41,876 nt of DNA from Planctomycetota bacterium (GCA_026692885.1 JAPLNJ010001227.1:1-41876), one strand, 5' to 3'. Counted from the stretch's first letter, positions 24,872 to 35,315 are shown. Notes: generated by a model from the letters alone, not told the origin. Translations and numbers: made by a program.

Positions 24872-25936
24872 CTATTTCTTCGTGACGGAGAGAAACACGA
24901 TATTCTGGTTCTCCTCCGTCAGCAGGCGAATGTCTCTAATGCGGGTCTGATCGACGGACGTGGCCAAGTCGAGCATCTGGGGATGCGTCCGGTAGGTGAG
25001 GTGCCAGTCCATGTAGGTTTCCATGTATCCCCGTTCGCCGACCGTGGGAAGTAGGTTGGCGATCAGGAGTTGCCCGCCAGGACGAAGCATCTCGTACATC
25101 CGCTCCGTCAAACGCTTCCCGATCGGCTGCTGGAGATAGTCATAGAGTCCCGTCGAGTAGATGAAATCGAATTCGCCCAAGCCCAGGCGTTTTCCGAATA
25201 ACTGTCGGACGCTGCCAGCGACGGCTTCCACGCCGTGATTCGCGTAGCACTTTTGGACTTCCTGCAGGCTATCGGTGTCGACGTCGAAGGCCACCCAGCG
25301 GCCCAGCCGCCGCTGCTTTAGGGCCCCGGTGAGGTCCGCTTCCCGCAAGTGGCCGGCGGCAATCGAAAGCAGTTTCGGACGCGGAATCTCCAACGCCAGA
25401 CGATCGATCATTTCGGCGACCAAACGCCTCCGCGCGCGCACCGCTTCGCAAATGGTCGAACCGGTCGTGGCCGCAAAGATGTGTCGACCAAGATCCGTGG
25501 TGTCCTCGGGTGGGCCTTGCTCCTCGTCGACGCCGTAGATGTAATCCAGCATCGTCGCGTCTCCCGCGTAGCCGCGGGGCTTTGCGAAGCAGCGGTAGGT
25601 GAAAGGATCCTGGTGCAACAACTCGCGAAGCGGATGCAGCCGGCACAGCTTCACAAAGGCGTTCCACTCGGCGCTACTGGAAGTGGACCGCCGTCTGTTC
25701 AAGTCGGCGAAAAAATCCGTGATGCCGGCCTGGATCTTGGCGGCGGCTCCTTGCACGATCTCGTCCCGGGGGTCCGTCAACTGCTGCTGCCATTCGGCCA
25801 ATTTCTGATAGCATTCCGTCGGCAGTTCATCGCTATAGAGGTCGGCCAGCAGGTCCTGCTGCATTTCTGCCAGACCTTTGGAGGACATCTCGACCCTGCC
25901 TAGCGCGGTGAATTCAGACACTGACGTCTCACGCAT
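24872..25936 (-). CDS. SAM-dependent methyltransferase, 3-hydroxypalmitate methyl ester synthase-like (first paralogue)
   Basis: This 354-residue protein carries the family hallmark FAKPRGYAGDATMLDYIYGV and the methyltransferase motifs LLSIAAGHLREADLTGALKQ, WVAFDVDTDSLQEVQK, EFDFIYSTGLYDYL and MLRPGGQLLIANL. In Ralstonia, PhcB of this general type is thought to methylate 3-hydroxypalmitate to a diffusible signal. That activity is only inferred here. A perfect ribosome site GGAGGTGATT (25941-25950) fixes ATG 25936. It lies 202 bases downstream of the giant kinase gene on the same strand, and the second paralogue follows 50 bases later. The pairing with two sensor kinases suggests a signal-synthesis module. 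Confidence 0.82.
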   Translation of the reverse strand: MRETSVSEFTALGRVEMSSKGLAEMQQDLLADLYSDELPTECYQKLAEWQQQLTDPRDEIVQGAAAKIQAGITDFFADLNRRRSTSSSAEWNAFVKLCRLHPLRELLHQDPFTYRCFAKPRGYAGDATMLDYIYGVDEEQGPPEDTTDLGRHIFAATTGSTICEAVRARRRLVAEMIDRLALEIPRPKLLSIAAGHLREADLTGALKQRRLGRWVAFDVDTDSLQEVQKCYANHGVEAVAGSVRQLFGKRLGLGEFDFIYSTGLYDYLQQPIGKRLTERMYEMLRPGGQLLIANLLPTVGERGYMETYMDWHLTYRTHPQMLDLATSVDQTRIRDIRLLTEENQNIVFLSVTKK

Positions 25937-26138
25937 GTTGAATCACCTCCGAACGGAAGTCGAACTCGCACGTTCCTGGTAATCATCGTTCAATTCTATC
26001 CCAATGGAAAGAGGCCATTGCGAACCCCCTGTCGTTGCGAACCCCCGCCAATTCTGCGGGGATCGAAGCGATCTCGCGGTTCGGCCGAAGCACGGACGAC
26101 CTTCCGGTGTGTCAGCCCCCTTCTGTAGGGAATCGTTT

Positions 26139-29100
26139 TCATGATTCCGATGTCGACACCTGGGCCTTCTGCGTTCCGGAGGTCCCCTGCTCCACCACGT
26201 CTTGGGACTCGCACCGCAGCAACGTAAAACAGAACTTGCTGCCTTGGCCGGGCTCGGATTCGACCCAGATCCGCCCGCCGTGACGTTCCACCGTTTTCTT
26301 GCAGACGGCCAGGCCGATGCCCGTGCCCGGATACTCCTTCTGGCCATGCAGCCGCTGGAAGATGCTGAAGATCCGGTTAAAGTGCTCTGGGGCGATTCCG
26401 ATGCCATTGTCCCGGACAGAGAAGATCCATTCGGCGCCTTCTTCCTCGACGCTGACATGAACCTGAGGCGGACTCTCGCCGCGAAACTTGATAGCATTGG
26501 CGATCAGGTTCTGAAAGAGTTGGATCAATTGGGTGACATCGCCGCTGACCCAAGGCAGGGACGAGTGGCTGATCGTGGCGCCGGTTTCTTCGATCACCAC
26601 GCCGAGATTCGACAACGCCAATTCGAGGACCTTGTTGGTATCGGCGGGCTCCAAGGGCTTCCCGCGCGTACCGACTCGCGAGTAGGTCAGCAGGTCGTTG
26701 ATCAAGGCCCGCAAGCGATTGGCCGCCTCCGCGGACCGCAGCACGTAATCGCGGGCTTCCGGGGCCAACTGTTCGCCAAAACGCTGTTCCAGCATTTGGC
26801 AGTAACTGGCAATCGTCCGCAGGGGTTCCCGTAGGTCATGCGAAGCCACATAGGCAAATTGCTCCAGCTCGGTGTTGGAACGCGCCAGTTCTTTGGTCCG
26901 GGCCTCCAAATCCGCCGTCCGCTCGGCGACCCGTTGTTCGAGCATGACGTTCAGACGCTGCAAGGCTTCAAAGCCCTCGGCATTCTCCAAGGCGGCCCCC
27001 GCGATGGCTGCGATGAATTCGGCCAGCCGCTTCTCGTCAGCGGCAAACAGTCCGGCTACCTGGCGATGCGTCGCGTAGAAACAGGCCACGGGCCGTTTGC
27101 GTACGAAGATCGGGGTGCCGAGGGCCGAACGGACACCCAGCGCGTCCAGCAGTTCGCCCGGTTCGGCCTCGGACGGGTCCGGAAACACGACCGTGTGTTC
27201 CGCCTGCAAGGCACGCTCAACCAATTTCCCATACGGACTCCCCAGGCGGCCGAAGCCGCGATCCGCGGCGACGCCTCCGGCCGCACCCCCGGTGGCCGCC
27301 GTGCGATTGTCCGGGCCTTGCTCCGCGACTTCCGGTAACGCGACGACCTCGCACTGTTCGCCGCGTAGGAGACGCACGGCGGCGTCCTGGACTTCCTGGT
27401 AAATCGTGTCCTGGGACAAGGCCGCGGCAATCTTTCGGCCGGATTCCAACACCGTATCAAAACGATCCGCCAACGACAGCGTTGTCGGACTGCGGGACGA
27501 GACGCTGCTGTCCTCGCCCCGGTCCTCAAGGCCAGCCTGCAACTGGGCCAGTTCGCCCTGAGCTGCTCGGACGTCGTGCTCCGCCTGAGGCCAGCCAACT
27601 TCGAGTCCAACCTGCCCACGGCACAGCAGGGTCTGAGCGTGCTCATAACGCGCGCCTTGTTTCCCTGCCACGGCCAGACTCTGGTCGAACAGGCGCCGAG
27701 CCCGGCGTAAGCGGCCACGCATGGCGGCCAGCAGCGCCAGCTCGCGCAGCGTCTGGGCCAGATCATTCTGGAATTTCCGCGTAACCCGGAGGGCCTGGCG
27801 CCCGACGCGCTCCGCCCGACGCAGCAGCGCCTCCCGCTGCACGGGCGTGACCTGCTGAAGCGACTCCACCTGCCGGCGCAAGGCCGTGGTGAGCCAGGGG
27901 AACACCGGGGCGTCCCAGGCGTTGATGACCCCTGACTCCCTCACAACTTCCCCGGCTCGCTGCAATACCGCGATGGCGTCGCCCGGCCGATCACACCCCA
28001 ACAGACGAACTCCCTCCGCCACCAGGACCTGTGCGATGGCTTGCTTGTCCGGGCGTTCTCGTGCCAGCTCGACGCGCAGTTTGTCTTCCGGAACCTTGCC
28101 GCCGGAAGCCCAAGACCAGATATCTAAGGAGATGCCGGAAGCTTGGTCGTCTCCGAGTTCCAAGCCGGACTGATGCAACTGGCGAGCCTCCTTGACGGCG
28201 ACGGCCAACTCGCCCAGGTGATACCGGGACGCAGCGATTTGGTAACGGGCCATGTTCATTTCCCAGTAGTCGCCCGTCCGCTGGAACAGCCGCACCGCCT
28301 CGCGGCAATGCTTGATGCACTCCTCAAACCGCGAGGCGGCGTAGAGTGCAATTCCATAGAAATTCAAGGACTGGGCTTGGCCCCACGTGTCGCCTGCGTC
28401 CTGCCGGATCTTCAGCGAGCGGCGTGCATAAACTTCGGCCCGTCGGTACCAGGGGAGGAGGGTCATCACCGGCGCGTGTTCCGAGTAGGCACCTGCCAAT
28501 TCCAGGGTAGGAGGATAACGTTCTGCCAGGTTCATATCCCGAAGGTGTGCCCAGAGCGTGGGAATCTTGCCACGCAGGAACCAGTAGGCGTGACCGAGAC
28601 GACCGTACAACCGAACTGCCAGCAGATCCTCTTCTCGATCGCGATGTTCCAATCGTCGGCGTCCCACAAAGAACCACGGCCAACACGAATGCAGCGTTTG
28701 GACCAGCACTTCCCACATCGCCGGAAACAGGCAGGAAGCATGTTTGCCTGGAGTCCAGCGACCGAGGTGACGCAAGCCCTTTTCGATGGCGTCGGCAGCG
28801 GTTTCCATATCTCCCCGCTTGAAGGCCAATTCACCCAGCTTTCCTTCAATCTGGGCCTTGGTCAACCGCCACCCCGGCATTTCCTCCGCAATGAACTTGG
28901 CGGCTTCAAACATTTGGCAGGCCGCGTCATAGTGTCCTCGGAGCATGAGCACGTCGCCCAGCCCCTGCGAGATGCGAAAACGCGTGACTTCGTCCGCGGC
29001 GCGGGCGCCGCGCACGGCGATCCGGTACTGTTGTTCGGCGATTTCCAGGGAGTGCTGGGAACGGGCCTGTTCCGCCGCACACAGAGCGTAGGGCAACGCC

Positions 29101-31322
29101 CGCGCGCTATCCCCCGCGGCGTCGAAGAGATATGCCACCTGGAACATGGGCGGCGATTCCAGTTGCTCCAATTGTAGCGCCGCCCGTCGCTGCAGGTCAC
29201 GGCAATCCTCGTCCTTCAGCCGGGCGAGAAAGGCCTCGCGCACCTTGTCGTGGACGAAGCTGCAGCGCTCTTCGCCCACACGGGTCCACACGAGATGCCG
29301 GCTCTGGGCCTGGCGCAAGCCGACCATGGCGTGCCGCGACAACAGGCCCGCGAGATTGGCTGCCAGCTCCAGGTCGAATTCTTTCCCCAACACGGCCGCC
29401 GCCTGTAACAGGTCCACGGCCACCATGGGCAACAGATCGATGCGTCGCGCTAACAGCCCTGCCGCATGTCGCGAGGAACGCAAATCGTTCATGGCCAGCG
29501 GGTCAACTTGCCAGCTGCCAGCCTCCGCAAACAAAGCCTTGGCTTCGATCATGCCACGGAGTACGGCGGAGGCCATGAAGGGGCTTCCGTCCGACAGTCG
29601 CTCGATCAACTCCACCGCGTCCTGGGGCAAAATCCCGGCCATGGATTCGACCAACTGCCGCAAATCGCCGGCGTTGAACGGAGGCAGCCGCAACTGCCGC
29701 GACGGGCGGATGGCTCGGAGCAGGTGCCCGGGAGGGACCTCCTCGCTACGAAAGGCTGCGACCAGTAACAAGTGGCAGCCGTCGTCCTTCTCGCCGCGTC
29801 GGCCACCCTGCCAGCGACGGATCAGCTTGACGCTGAGTTCGTCGGCCCATTGGCAGTCGTCCAGAATCATGACGGCCGGTCGCGAGCCGCTGCCCAGACT
29901 GCGCAGCAGCAACGACAGGGCTTCGAGACTGCGGTTCTCGCCAAATACCTCTGGCCCAATGCTCCGCGACGGTTCCGTGCCCAGCACGTCGGCCAATTGC
30001 GGCAGGACCGCCCCCACCGCCTCGCAACTATCGCCCAAGCGAGCCCGTAGGATCGCAGCCAACTCCGGCATCGCCTGGCAAGAGCTGACGATTTCCTCCG
30101 CGGCCCTTTCCAGGACCTGAAACGGCCGCTGGCCGATCTGATCCATCGCCTGCCCGCGCAGGACCCACACGTCCTGACGCATGACCCCCAAGGCCCACTC
30201 GCTCAACAGCCGCGTCTTGCCGCCGCCCGATTCGGCTTCGACGAACACCAACGCTTCCGTTCCGTCGCGGACCGACTGCAACTGCTCGTCCAACAATCGC
30301 AACTCTCCGCTGCGTCCCACGAAGGCCGGCTCGGTCAAGGTGGTCCGCGAATCATGGAGTCCCACGACGAATGACGGCTCCGACTCGCCCCGCTGCAACG
30401 CCTCGAGGATCGTGGTCACGTCTGCCAGGACGGCTTGCGATGTTTGGTACCGTTCGCGTGGCTCCTTCCGCAACAAACGCTGAATGACTTCATCGAGTGC
30501 CCGCGGAATCGCCAAGCCGAGTCCGCGCAGCTCGGGCGGCTGGCGGGTCACGTGTTGCCGCAGGACTTCGTGGACGGTGCGGCCGGCGAAGGGCGGGCGG
30601 CCGGCGAGGCACTCGAACAACACGATGCCGGCCGAATATAGATCGGAATACTCGGCCACGTCCGCATCCAGCAGACCGGCCTGTTCGGGTGCCAAGTACC
30701 GCACCGTCTGCAGCGATTGATCTCCCAACCTCGCATCCAGCTGGAGCGTGTGGGCCAGGCCCGTGTCGACCAGCACCGCGCGCAGTTGCGTGTCGCTGGG
30801 GACCACGATCACGTTGGCCGGCTTGATGTTCCGATGCAACACGCCTAGGCGGTGAACCGCCAGCAAGGCCGTGAACAGACCTTGTCCCAATTGCAGCGAT
30901 TCAAGGACGGTGAGCCGGCGCTGACGCAACACCTCCTCCAAGGTCTGACCCGGTTGGTACAGCGTGACCAGATAGAAGACCCCCTGCTCGCGTCCCACCC
31001 GGAGGATCGGAGTGAGCAGCCCACGGTCCACTTTTCGCAGCAGTTCGGCCTCGTGTTCCAGACGCATCTGGACCGCGGCCGAGATGCTCTCGCCGGCCAG
31101 GGTCTTGACGACGACGCGCTGGCCGGTTTCCAGATCCTGGCCCAGCAGCGTTTGTGCGATGCCACTGCGTTTGATCAGCGTCTGGGTGGCGAAGCGGCCG
31201 GCGAATACGCAGGGGGACGTCGTCTCGTGGACCACCAGGGACTCGTCCTTCCGAGACTCCGTGCCCGACGAGCCCGGGTGGGCGCCGGGTGACATTCCGA
31301 GAATTGTTTCGTCCGAAGCCAT
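26139..31322 (-). CDS. Giant hybrid: Ser/Thr kinase-like - AAA ATPase - TPR - GAF - histidine kinase (1727 residues)
   Basis: Domains in order: protein-kinase-like 40-310 (Lys73, catalytic-loop motif HRNIKPANV at 163-171, DTG at 186-188, APEQ), then an AAA/NACHT-like ATPase (AFVGRSGELRLL; Walker A AESGGGKT, 363-370). A long TPR-type helical region (roughly 650-1250) follows, then a GAF domain (around 1280-1440). The end is HisKA with VASHDLREPL (His1495) and HATPase (NLIANAIKFR, DNGIGIAPE, GTGIGLAV). This is the large trifunctional signalling kinase known from Planctomycetota and cyanobacteria. Two deviations stand out: the kinase-like domain has Asn165 where the catalytic Asp (HRD) is expected, and no glycine-rich loop is visible. 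It may therefore be a pseudokinase sensor feeding the histidine kinase. It lies 130 bases downstream of the hybrid kinase gene and upstream of the methyltransferases. The ribosome site is weak. Confidence 0.92.
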   Translation of the reverse strand: MASDETILGMSPGAHPGSSGTESRKDESLVVHETTSPCVFAGRFATQTLIKRSGIAQTLLGQDLETGQRVVVKTLAGESISAAVQMRLEHEAELLRKVDRGLLTPILRVGREQGVFYLVTLYQPGQTLEEVLRQRRLTVLESLQLGQGLFTALLAVHRLGVLHRNIKPANVIVVPSDTQLRAVLVDTGLAHTLQLDARLGDQSLQTVRYLAPEQAGLLDADVAEYSDLYSAGIVLFECLAGRPPFAGRTVHEVLRQHVTRQPPELRGLGLAIPRALDEVIQRLLRKEPRERYQTSQAVLADVTTILEALQRGESEPSFVVGLHDSRTTLTEPAFVGRSGELRLLDEQLQSVRDGTEALVFVEAESGGGKTRLLSEWALGVMRQDVWVLRGQAMDQIGQRPFQVLERAAEEIVSSCQAMPELAAILRARLGDSCEAVGAVLPQLADVLGTEPSRSIGPEVFGENRSLEALSLLLRSLGSGSRPAVMILDDCQWADELSVKLIRRWQGGRRGEKDDGCHLLLVAAFRSEEVPPGHLLRAIRPSRQLRLPPFNAGDLRQLVESMAGILPQDAVELIERLSDGSPFMASAVLRGMIEAKALFAEAGSWQVDPLAMNDLRSSRHAAGLLARRIDLLPMVAVDLLQAAAVLGKEFDLELAANLAGLLSRHAMVGLRQAQSRHLVWTRVGEERCSFVHDKVREAFLARLKDEDCRDLQRRAALQLEQLESPPMFQVAYLFDAAGDSARALPYALCAAEQARSQHSLEIAEQQYRIAVRGARAADEVTRFRISQGLGDVLMLRGHYDAACQMFEAAKFIAEEMPGWRLTKAQIEGKLGELAFKRGDMETAADAIEKGLRHLGRWTPGKHASCLFPAMWEVLVQTLHSCWPWFFVGRRRLEHRDREEDLLAVRLYGRLGHAYWFLRGKIPTLWAHLRDMNLAERYPPTLELAGAYSEHAPVMTLLPWYRRAEVYARRSLKIRQDAGDTWGQAQSLNFYGIALYAASRFEECIKHCREAVRLFQRTGDYWEMNMARYQIAASRYHLGELAVAVKEARQLHQSGLELGDDQASGISLDIWSWASGGKVPEDKLRVELARERPDKQAIAQVLVAEGVRLLGCDRPGDAIAVLQRAGEVVRESGVINAWDAPVFPWLTTALRRQVESLQQVTPVQREALLRRAERVGRQALRVTRKFQNDLAQTLRELALLAAMRGRLRRARRLFDQSLAVAGKQGARYEHAQTLLCRGQVGLEVGWPQAEHDVRAAQGELAQLQAGLEDRGEDSSVSSRSPTTLSLADRFDTVLESGRKIAAALSQDTIYQEVQDAAVRLLRGEQCEVVALPEVAEQGPDNRTAATGGAAGGVAADRGFGRLGSPYGKLVERALQAEHTVVFPDPSEAEPGELLDALGVRSALGTPIFVRKRPVACFYATHRQVAGLFAADEKRLAEFIAAIAGAALENAEGFEALQRLNVMLEQRVAERTADLEARTKELARSNTELEQFAYVASHDLREPLRTIASYCQMLEQRFGEQLAPEARDYVLRSAEAANRLRALINDLLTYSRVGTRGKPLEPADTNKVLELALSNLGVVIEETGATISHSSLPWVSGDVTQLIQLFQNLIANAIKFRGESPPQVHVSVEEEGAEWIFSVRDNGIGIAPEHFNRIFSIFQRLHGQKEYPGTGIGLAVCKKTVERHGGRIWVESEPGQGSKFCFTLLRCESQDVVEQGTSGTQKAQVSTSES

Positions 31323-31452
31323 AAACTCTGCTGCGTTCGAGTCTCATCATCCTGACAGGGACACCAGACGCGGGCTGGCTCGCAAAACCGGCGTCGGCCC
31401 TTCGCCCCGCGAGCGGAGACCTTGGGCCGCCGCCAATGGCGGCTGGCCCGCC

Positions 31453-33456
31453 CTACGTTTGATCGTGATCGACGAACTGGCGCAACGCTTGAACCACATG
31501 TTCGATTTCGTCTTCCAGGACAGCCCAGGACTGTGGCACGGCGTCCAGGGCCGGCGAGTCGCCGGCCGCCACCGACCGTTTGGCGAGCGTCTCCAGGGCG
31601 AAACACAGGTCGTAGGCTTGCGGCGCGCCGAACAAACGCACGGAACCCTTGAGGGTGTGCGCAGCACGCTGCAGGAGCTTGCCGTCCCGCGCCGCCGCAG
31701 CCTGGCGGATTTGCGTCAATAGGCCGGGGCACTCATCCAGAAAAATCCCCGCCAATTCCCGCAACAGTTCCCGGTCACCCTGCACCGCCTCCAGGGCCAC
31801 AACAAAATCCACCCGGCTCGGGGGGGCTGGCGTCCAGGCCCCCATGACCTGCGGCTCTTCGGTAGCCCACTCGGCCCGGGACAACACTTCCGCCAGGACC
31901 TTGTACAGCGTGCGTGCTCTCACGGGTTTCGAGATGTAGGCATCCATGCCGGCTTCGAGGCACCGTTCCCGATCGCCTTTCATGGCATGCGCGGTCAGGG
32001 CGATAATCGGCACGTGGCCGCCGCTCTGCGCCTCCCGCGCGCGGATGGCGCGGGTGGCTTCGAAACCGTCCATGCCCGGCATTTGGACATCCATCAGCAC
32101 CAGATCGAACGTCCCCTGCTCCAGCTGCTCCACGGCTTGTCGGCCGTTCTCGGCGACGATCACCGCATGGCCTTGCTTCTTCAGCAAGCCAATCGCAAGT
32201 CGCTGGTTGTAAAAGCTGTCTTCGGCCAACAGCACGCGCAGCGGACGCAGCGGTTGCACGGCAGTCGGGACCGCCGCTCGGCCAGCGTCCGCCGCCGCGG
32301 AACACTGCTCCGGGCTCGGCAGCGCGAAACGCACGCTGAAATGGAAATCACTGCCGTGTTCCGGTTCGCTCTCGAACCAGATCTGTCCCCCCATAAGTTC
32401 CACCAACCGGCGGCAGATGGCCAACCCCAAGCCCGTACCGCCGTACTTGCGGCTGGTCGAGTTGTCGGCTTGCTCGAAAGCGCGGAAGACCACTTCCTGC
32501 TTTTCCGGCGGGATGCCGATGCCGGTATCGGAGACCGTAGCCAGGATCACGACTTGTCCCGACTCGTGCCGTTCGGCTTGGGTGGACAACATCACTTGTC
32601 CCGCCTCGGTGAACTTGATGGCGTTCCCCAGCAGGTTCACCAGCACCTGGCGCAAGCGGAGGGGATCTCCCAGCACAAAACGCGGCGTTCCGTCATGGAT
32701 CCTGCAGTCTAGCCGCAGTTTGCGGTCGGTGGCCCGCACGGACATGGACTTCATGATGTCACGCAACAGCAGAGGCAGATCGAAACACTCGTCTTCCAGC
32801 GTCAGTTTGCCAGCTTCGATTTTCGAGAAGTCCAGGACGTCGTTGATGACGGCCAACAAGGATTCGGCCGAATCCAGCACCATCTCCTGATACTCCCGCT
32901 GTTCGGCCGTCAGCTGGCTGTCCAGCAATAACTCCGAGATGCCGATGATGGCGTTCATCGGCGTGCGGATCTCGTGACTCATGTTGGCCAGGAAGGTGCT
33001 CTTGGCCCGATTCGCGGCCTCCGCCGCGGCCTTGGCCCGCTGCAACTCGCACTCCGCTTGTTTCCGTTCGATGGCGTAACGCAGCGACCGGGCGATGAGA
33101 TCCCCGTTCAACTCACTCTTGACAAAGTAGTCCTGCGCGCCTTCACGGACCGCTTGAACCGCGACTCGCGCATCATCCAGATCGCTCAGCACCACGATCG
33201 GCAGGTTCGGGGCCTGCGCGTGGGACCTGAGAAAGGTCCCCAGCCCCTGGCTGTCCGGCAGCCCCAGGTCCGTCACCAAGACGTCGATGCCCCCCCGCGC
33301 CAGCCGTGCCAGGCCCTGAGACAACAACTCCGCGGTCTCGACGCGAAAGACCACGTCGCGGGATGCCGACAACAACTCGCGGATCAAACGCCGGTCGCTG
33401 GGGCTGTCGTCTATCACGAGCACGTTGATGACGGTCTGGTCCATCGGGGTCACCAT
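31453..33456 (-). CDS. Hybrid histidine kinase: REC - HisKA - HATPase - REC - HPt
   Basis: The 667-residue protein starts [20 protein letters not shown]. Its first receiver has phospho-acceptor Asp63 (VTDLGLPD). HisKA follows with [18 protein letters not shown] (His161) and HATPase with [13 protein letters not shown] and [16 protein letters not shown] second receiver has [11 protein letters not shown] and MDVQMPG (Asp456). The histidine phosphotransfer domain ends in [12 protein letters not shown] (His600). All residues for a full phosphorelay are present. There is no membrane or ligand-binding domain, so input comes through the first receiver. The open frame extends far upstream, but it would overlap the divergent gene at 33668 and has no homology. 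ATG 33456 or 33444 (GGTGA 5 bases before) are the credible starts. It heads the signalling cluster. Confidence 0.9.
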   Translation of the reverse strand: MVTPMDQTVINVLVIDDSPSDRRLIRELLSASRDVVFRVETAELLSQGLARLARGGIDVLVTDLGLPDSQGLGTFLRSHAQAPNLPIVVLSDLDDARVAVQAVREGAQDYFVKSELNGDLIARSLRYAIERKQAECELQRAKAAAEAANRAKSTFLANMSHEIRTPMNAIIGISELLLDSQLTAEQREYQEMVLDSAESLLAVINDVLDFSKIEAGKLTLEDECFDLPLLLRDIMKSMSVRATDRKLRLDCRIHDGTPRFVLGDPLRLRQVLVNLLGNAIKFTEAGQVMLSTQAERHESGQVVILATVSDTGIGIPPEKQEVVFRAFEQADNSTSRKYGGTGLGLAICRRLVELMGGQIWFESEPEHGSDFHFSVRFALPSPEQCSAAADAGRAAVPTAVQPLRPLRVLLAEDSFYNQRLAIGLLKKQGHAVIVAENGRQAVEQLEQGTFDLVLMDVQMPGMDGFEATRAIRAREAQSGGHVPIIALTAHAMKGDRERCLEAGMDAYISKPVRARTLYKVLAEVLSRAEWATEEPQVMGAWTPAPPSRVDFVVALEAVQGDRELLRELAGIFLDECPGLLTQIRQAAAARDGKLLQRAAHTLKGSVRLFGAPQAYDLCFALETLAKRSVAAGDSPALDAVPQSWAVLEDEIEHVVQALRQFVDHDQT

Positions 33457-33667
33457 TTGGCCTGCCAATCCACGCGGAGCCGCAGGGTGGCTACCCCGAC
33501 GGCCGGCGTTCCTGAGCATCGCGCCTCCATTATGCCCCACCAGCATGGCACTGACAACGTGGTGCTTTCGGTCCACGATAGACACCGGCCGCATTCGTCG
33601 GTAAAGTACCCTGCCAAAGGTTGAGTCCGTTTTGTTATTTGTTCTTCGACACAAGGAGCTGTTACTC

Positions 33668-34552
33668 ATGAGCAAGCGCGCAACGATCCAATTGGTCTTG
33701 GGCTGGATGTGTCTGGCCACGTTGGGGGCGTACCCCGCGCGGGTTCGCGCCGACGAGAACTTGTTCGCACGTCGGAATCTCGTGGCTTGGTGTATTGTCC
33801 CGTTCGATGCCAAGAAACGCGGCCCCGAAGAGCGCGCCGAGATGCTCCAGCGATTGGGTTTCAAGCAACTCGCCTACGACTGGCGCGCCGAGCATATCCC
33901 GTCCTTCGACGCCGAACTGGCGGCCTTGCAGAAACGGGGCATCCAACTGACTGCGTTTTGGTTCCCGGGCGGCTTGGACCAGGACGCCCGCACCATTCTG
34001 GACCTGTTGCAGCGGCACAACACCCGGGCCCAGTTGTGGGTCACGGGCGGCGGTGGCCCGGTCAAGTCACCGGAAGAACAACAGCAGCGAGTGATCGCCG
34101 AGGCGAACCGCATCCGGCCGATCGCCGAAGCGGCGGCGAAAATCGGTTGCACCGTCGAATTGTACAACCACGGCGGCTGGTTCGGCGAGCCGGAGAACCA
34201 GCTCGCGATCATCGAACAGCTCAAGCTGCCGAACGTGGGTATCGTCTATAATCTGCATCACGGACACGAGCATCTGGACCGGTTTCCGGAACTGCTCAAG
34301 AAAATGCTGCCTCACCTGCACGCGCTGAATCTGAACGGGATGGCCAAAGAGGGGGACAAGACGGGCAAAAAGATCCTGCCCCTCGGCCAAGGCGATCTCG
34401 ACCTGTCGTTACTGAAGATCATTCGCGACAGCGGCTATCGAGGTCCCCTCGGCATTCTGAATCACACGGACGAGGACGCCGAGACCCGCCTCCGGCTGAA
34501 CCTCGCGGGTCTGGACCGGCTGGTGGCCGAACTGCAAGGTGCCCCAAAATGA
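33668..34552 (+). CDS. Secreted sugar phosphate isomerase/epimerase-like TIM-barrel protein
   Basis: AAGGAG at 33653-33658 sets the start at ATG 33668. The first 24 residues ([20 protein letters not shown] then AYPARVRA) form a signal peptide. The mature domain has the xylose isomerase-like TIM-barrel pattern: [65 protein letters not shown] and [10 protein letters not shown]. His, Asp and Glu residues suit a divalent metal site. The substrate is unknown. Its stop overlaps the start of the SDR gene by four bases (ATGA), so the two are translationally coupled, suggesting successive steps in sugar metabolism. Confidence 0.85.
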   Translation: MSKRATIQLVLGWMCLATLGAYPARVRADENLFARRNLVAWCIVPFDAKKRGPEERAEMLQRLGFKQLAYDWRAEHIPSFDAELAALQKRGIQLTAFWFPGGLDQDARTILDLLQRHNTRAQLWVTGGGGPVKSPEEQQQRVIAEANRIRPIAEAAAKIGCTVELYNHGGWFGEPENQLAIIEQLKLPNVGIVYNLHHGHEHLDRFPELLKKMLPHLHALNLNGMAKEGDKTGKKILPLGQGDLDLSLLKIIRDSGYRGPLGILNHTDEDAETRLRLNLAGLDRLVAELQGAPK

Positions 34553-35280
34553 CCAAGACCATCCTGATCACCGGCGCCAGCAGCGGCATTGGCGCGGCCA
34601 CGGCCCGCCATTTGGCGGCGGGCAACGAAATTGTCGTGCACTACCACCACTCGCAAGCCGCGGCCGAGGCGGTCGCCGCCGCCGTCCGCGCGGCGGGCGG
34701 CACAGCGCATCTGGTCCAGGCGGATCTGGCGAGCGAGGCCGGCTGCCGGGCGGTCGCCGGTTTTGCCGAACAGCGCTGCGGCCGGCTCGATGTGCTCGTA
34801 AACAACGCCGGCGGCCTGATCCGCCGCCTCCCGGCGCGCCAACTCGAATGGCAACTGATGCAGGAGGTGTTCGCCCTGAACACCTTCTCGACGATGCTGT
34901 TGTCGTCGCTGTGCATCCCGCTGTTGGAACGCGGGACGCAGCCTTGCATCATCCACGTGACTTCCGTGGCCATCCGGCACGGCGCGCCAACCGCCACGAT
35001 TTACGGCGCGGCCAAGGGTGCAGTGGATACGTTCACGCGCGGGTTGGCCAAAGAATTGGCTCCGACCATCCGCGTCAATGCCGTGGCGCCAGGCGTGATT
35101 GAGACGCCCTTCCACGATCGCGTGACGTCGCCGGAAAGGCTGGCTCAGTTTCGAGCCTCTGCGCCACTGCAACGCAACGGCACAGCGGAGGAAATTGCGG
35201 CGGTGATTGCGTTTCTGATCGACAGTCTGTTCACGACCGGCGAAACCATCGACGTCAACGGCGGCCACTACATGCGGTAG
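34549..35280 (+). CDS. Short-chain dehydrogenase/reductase (SDR), FabG-like
   Basis: The 243-residue protein has the classical SDR layout: TILITGASSGIGAATARHLA (NAD(P)-binding TGxxxGIG), LDVLVNNAGG, SVAIRHGAPTATIYGAAKGA with catalytic Tyr and Lys (YxxxK), NAVAPGVIETPF, and a C-terminal TGETIDVNGGHYMR. It should reduce or oxidise a carbonyl or alcohol using NAD(P)(H). FabG-like sequences include sugar and 3-oxoacyl reductases, and coupling to the isomerase-like gene (4-base overlap) favours a sugar-type substrate. A strong hairpin with a T-rich tail follows at 35316-35350. Confidence 0.9.
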   Translation: MTKTILITGASSGIGAATARHLAAGNEIVVHYHHSQAAAEAVAAAVRAAGGTAHLVQADLASEAGCRAVAGFAEQRCGRLDVLVNNAGGLIRRLPARQLEWQLMQEVFALNTFSTMLLSSLCIPLLERGTQPCIIHVTSVAIRHGAPTATIYGAAKGAVDTFTRGLAKELAPTIRVNAVAPGVIETPFHDRVTSPERLAQFRASAPLQRNGTAEEIAAVIAFLIDSLFTTGETIDVNGGHYMR

Positions 35281-35315
35281 CAGGGCCACTGCTGTGAACA
35301 TCTTCACGCCTCTCT

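Noticed and set aside
33541..33560. TGGCACTGAC sequence upstream of the isomerase-like gene, considered as a sigma-54 promoter
   Set aside because: The -12 element is GT instead of GC at the required spacing.
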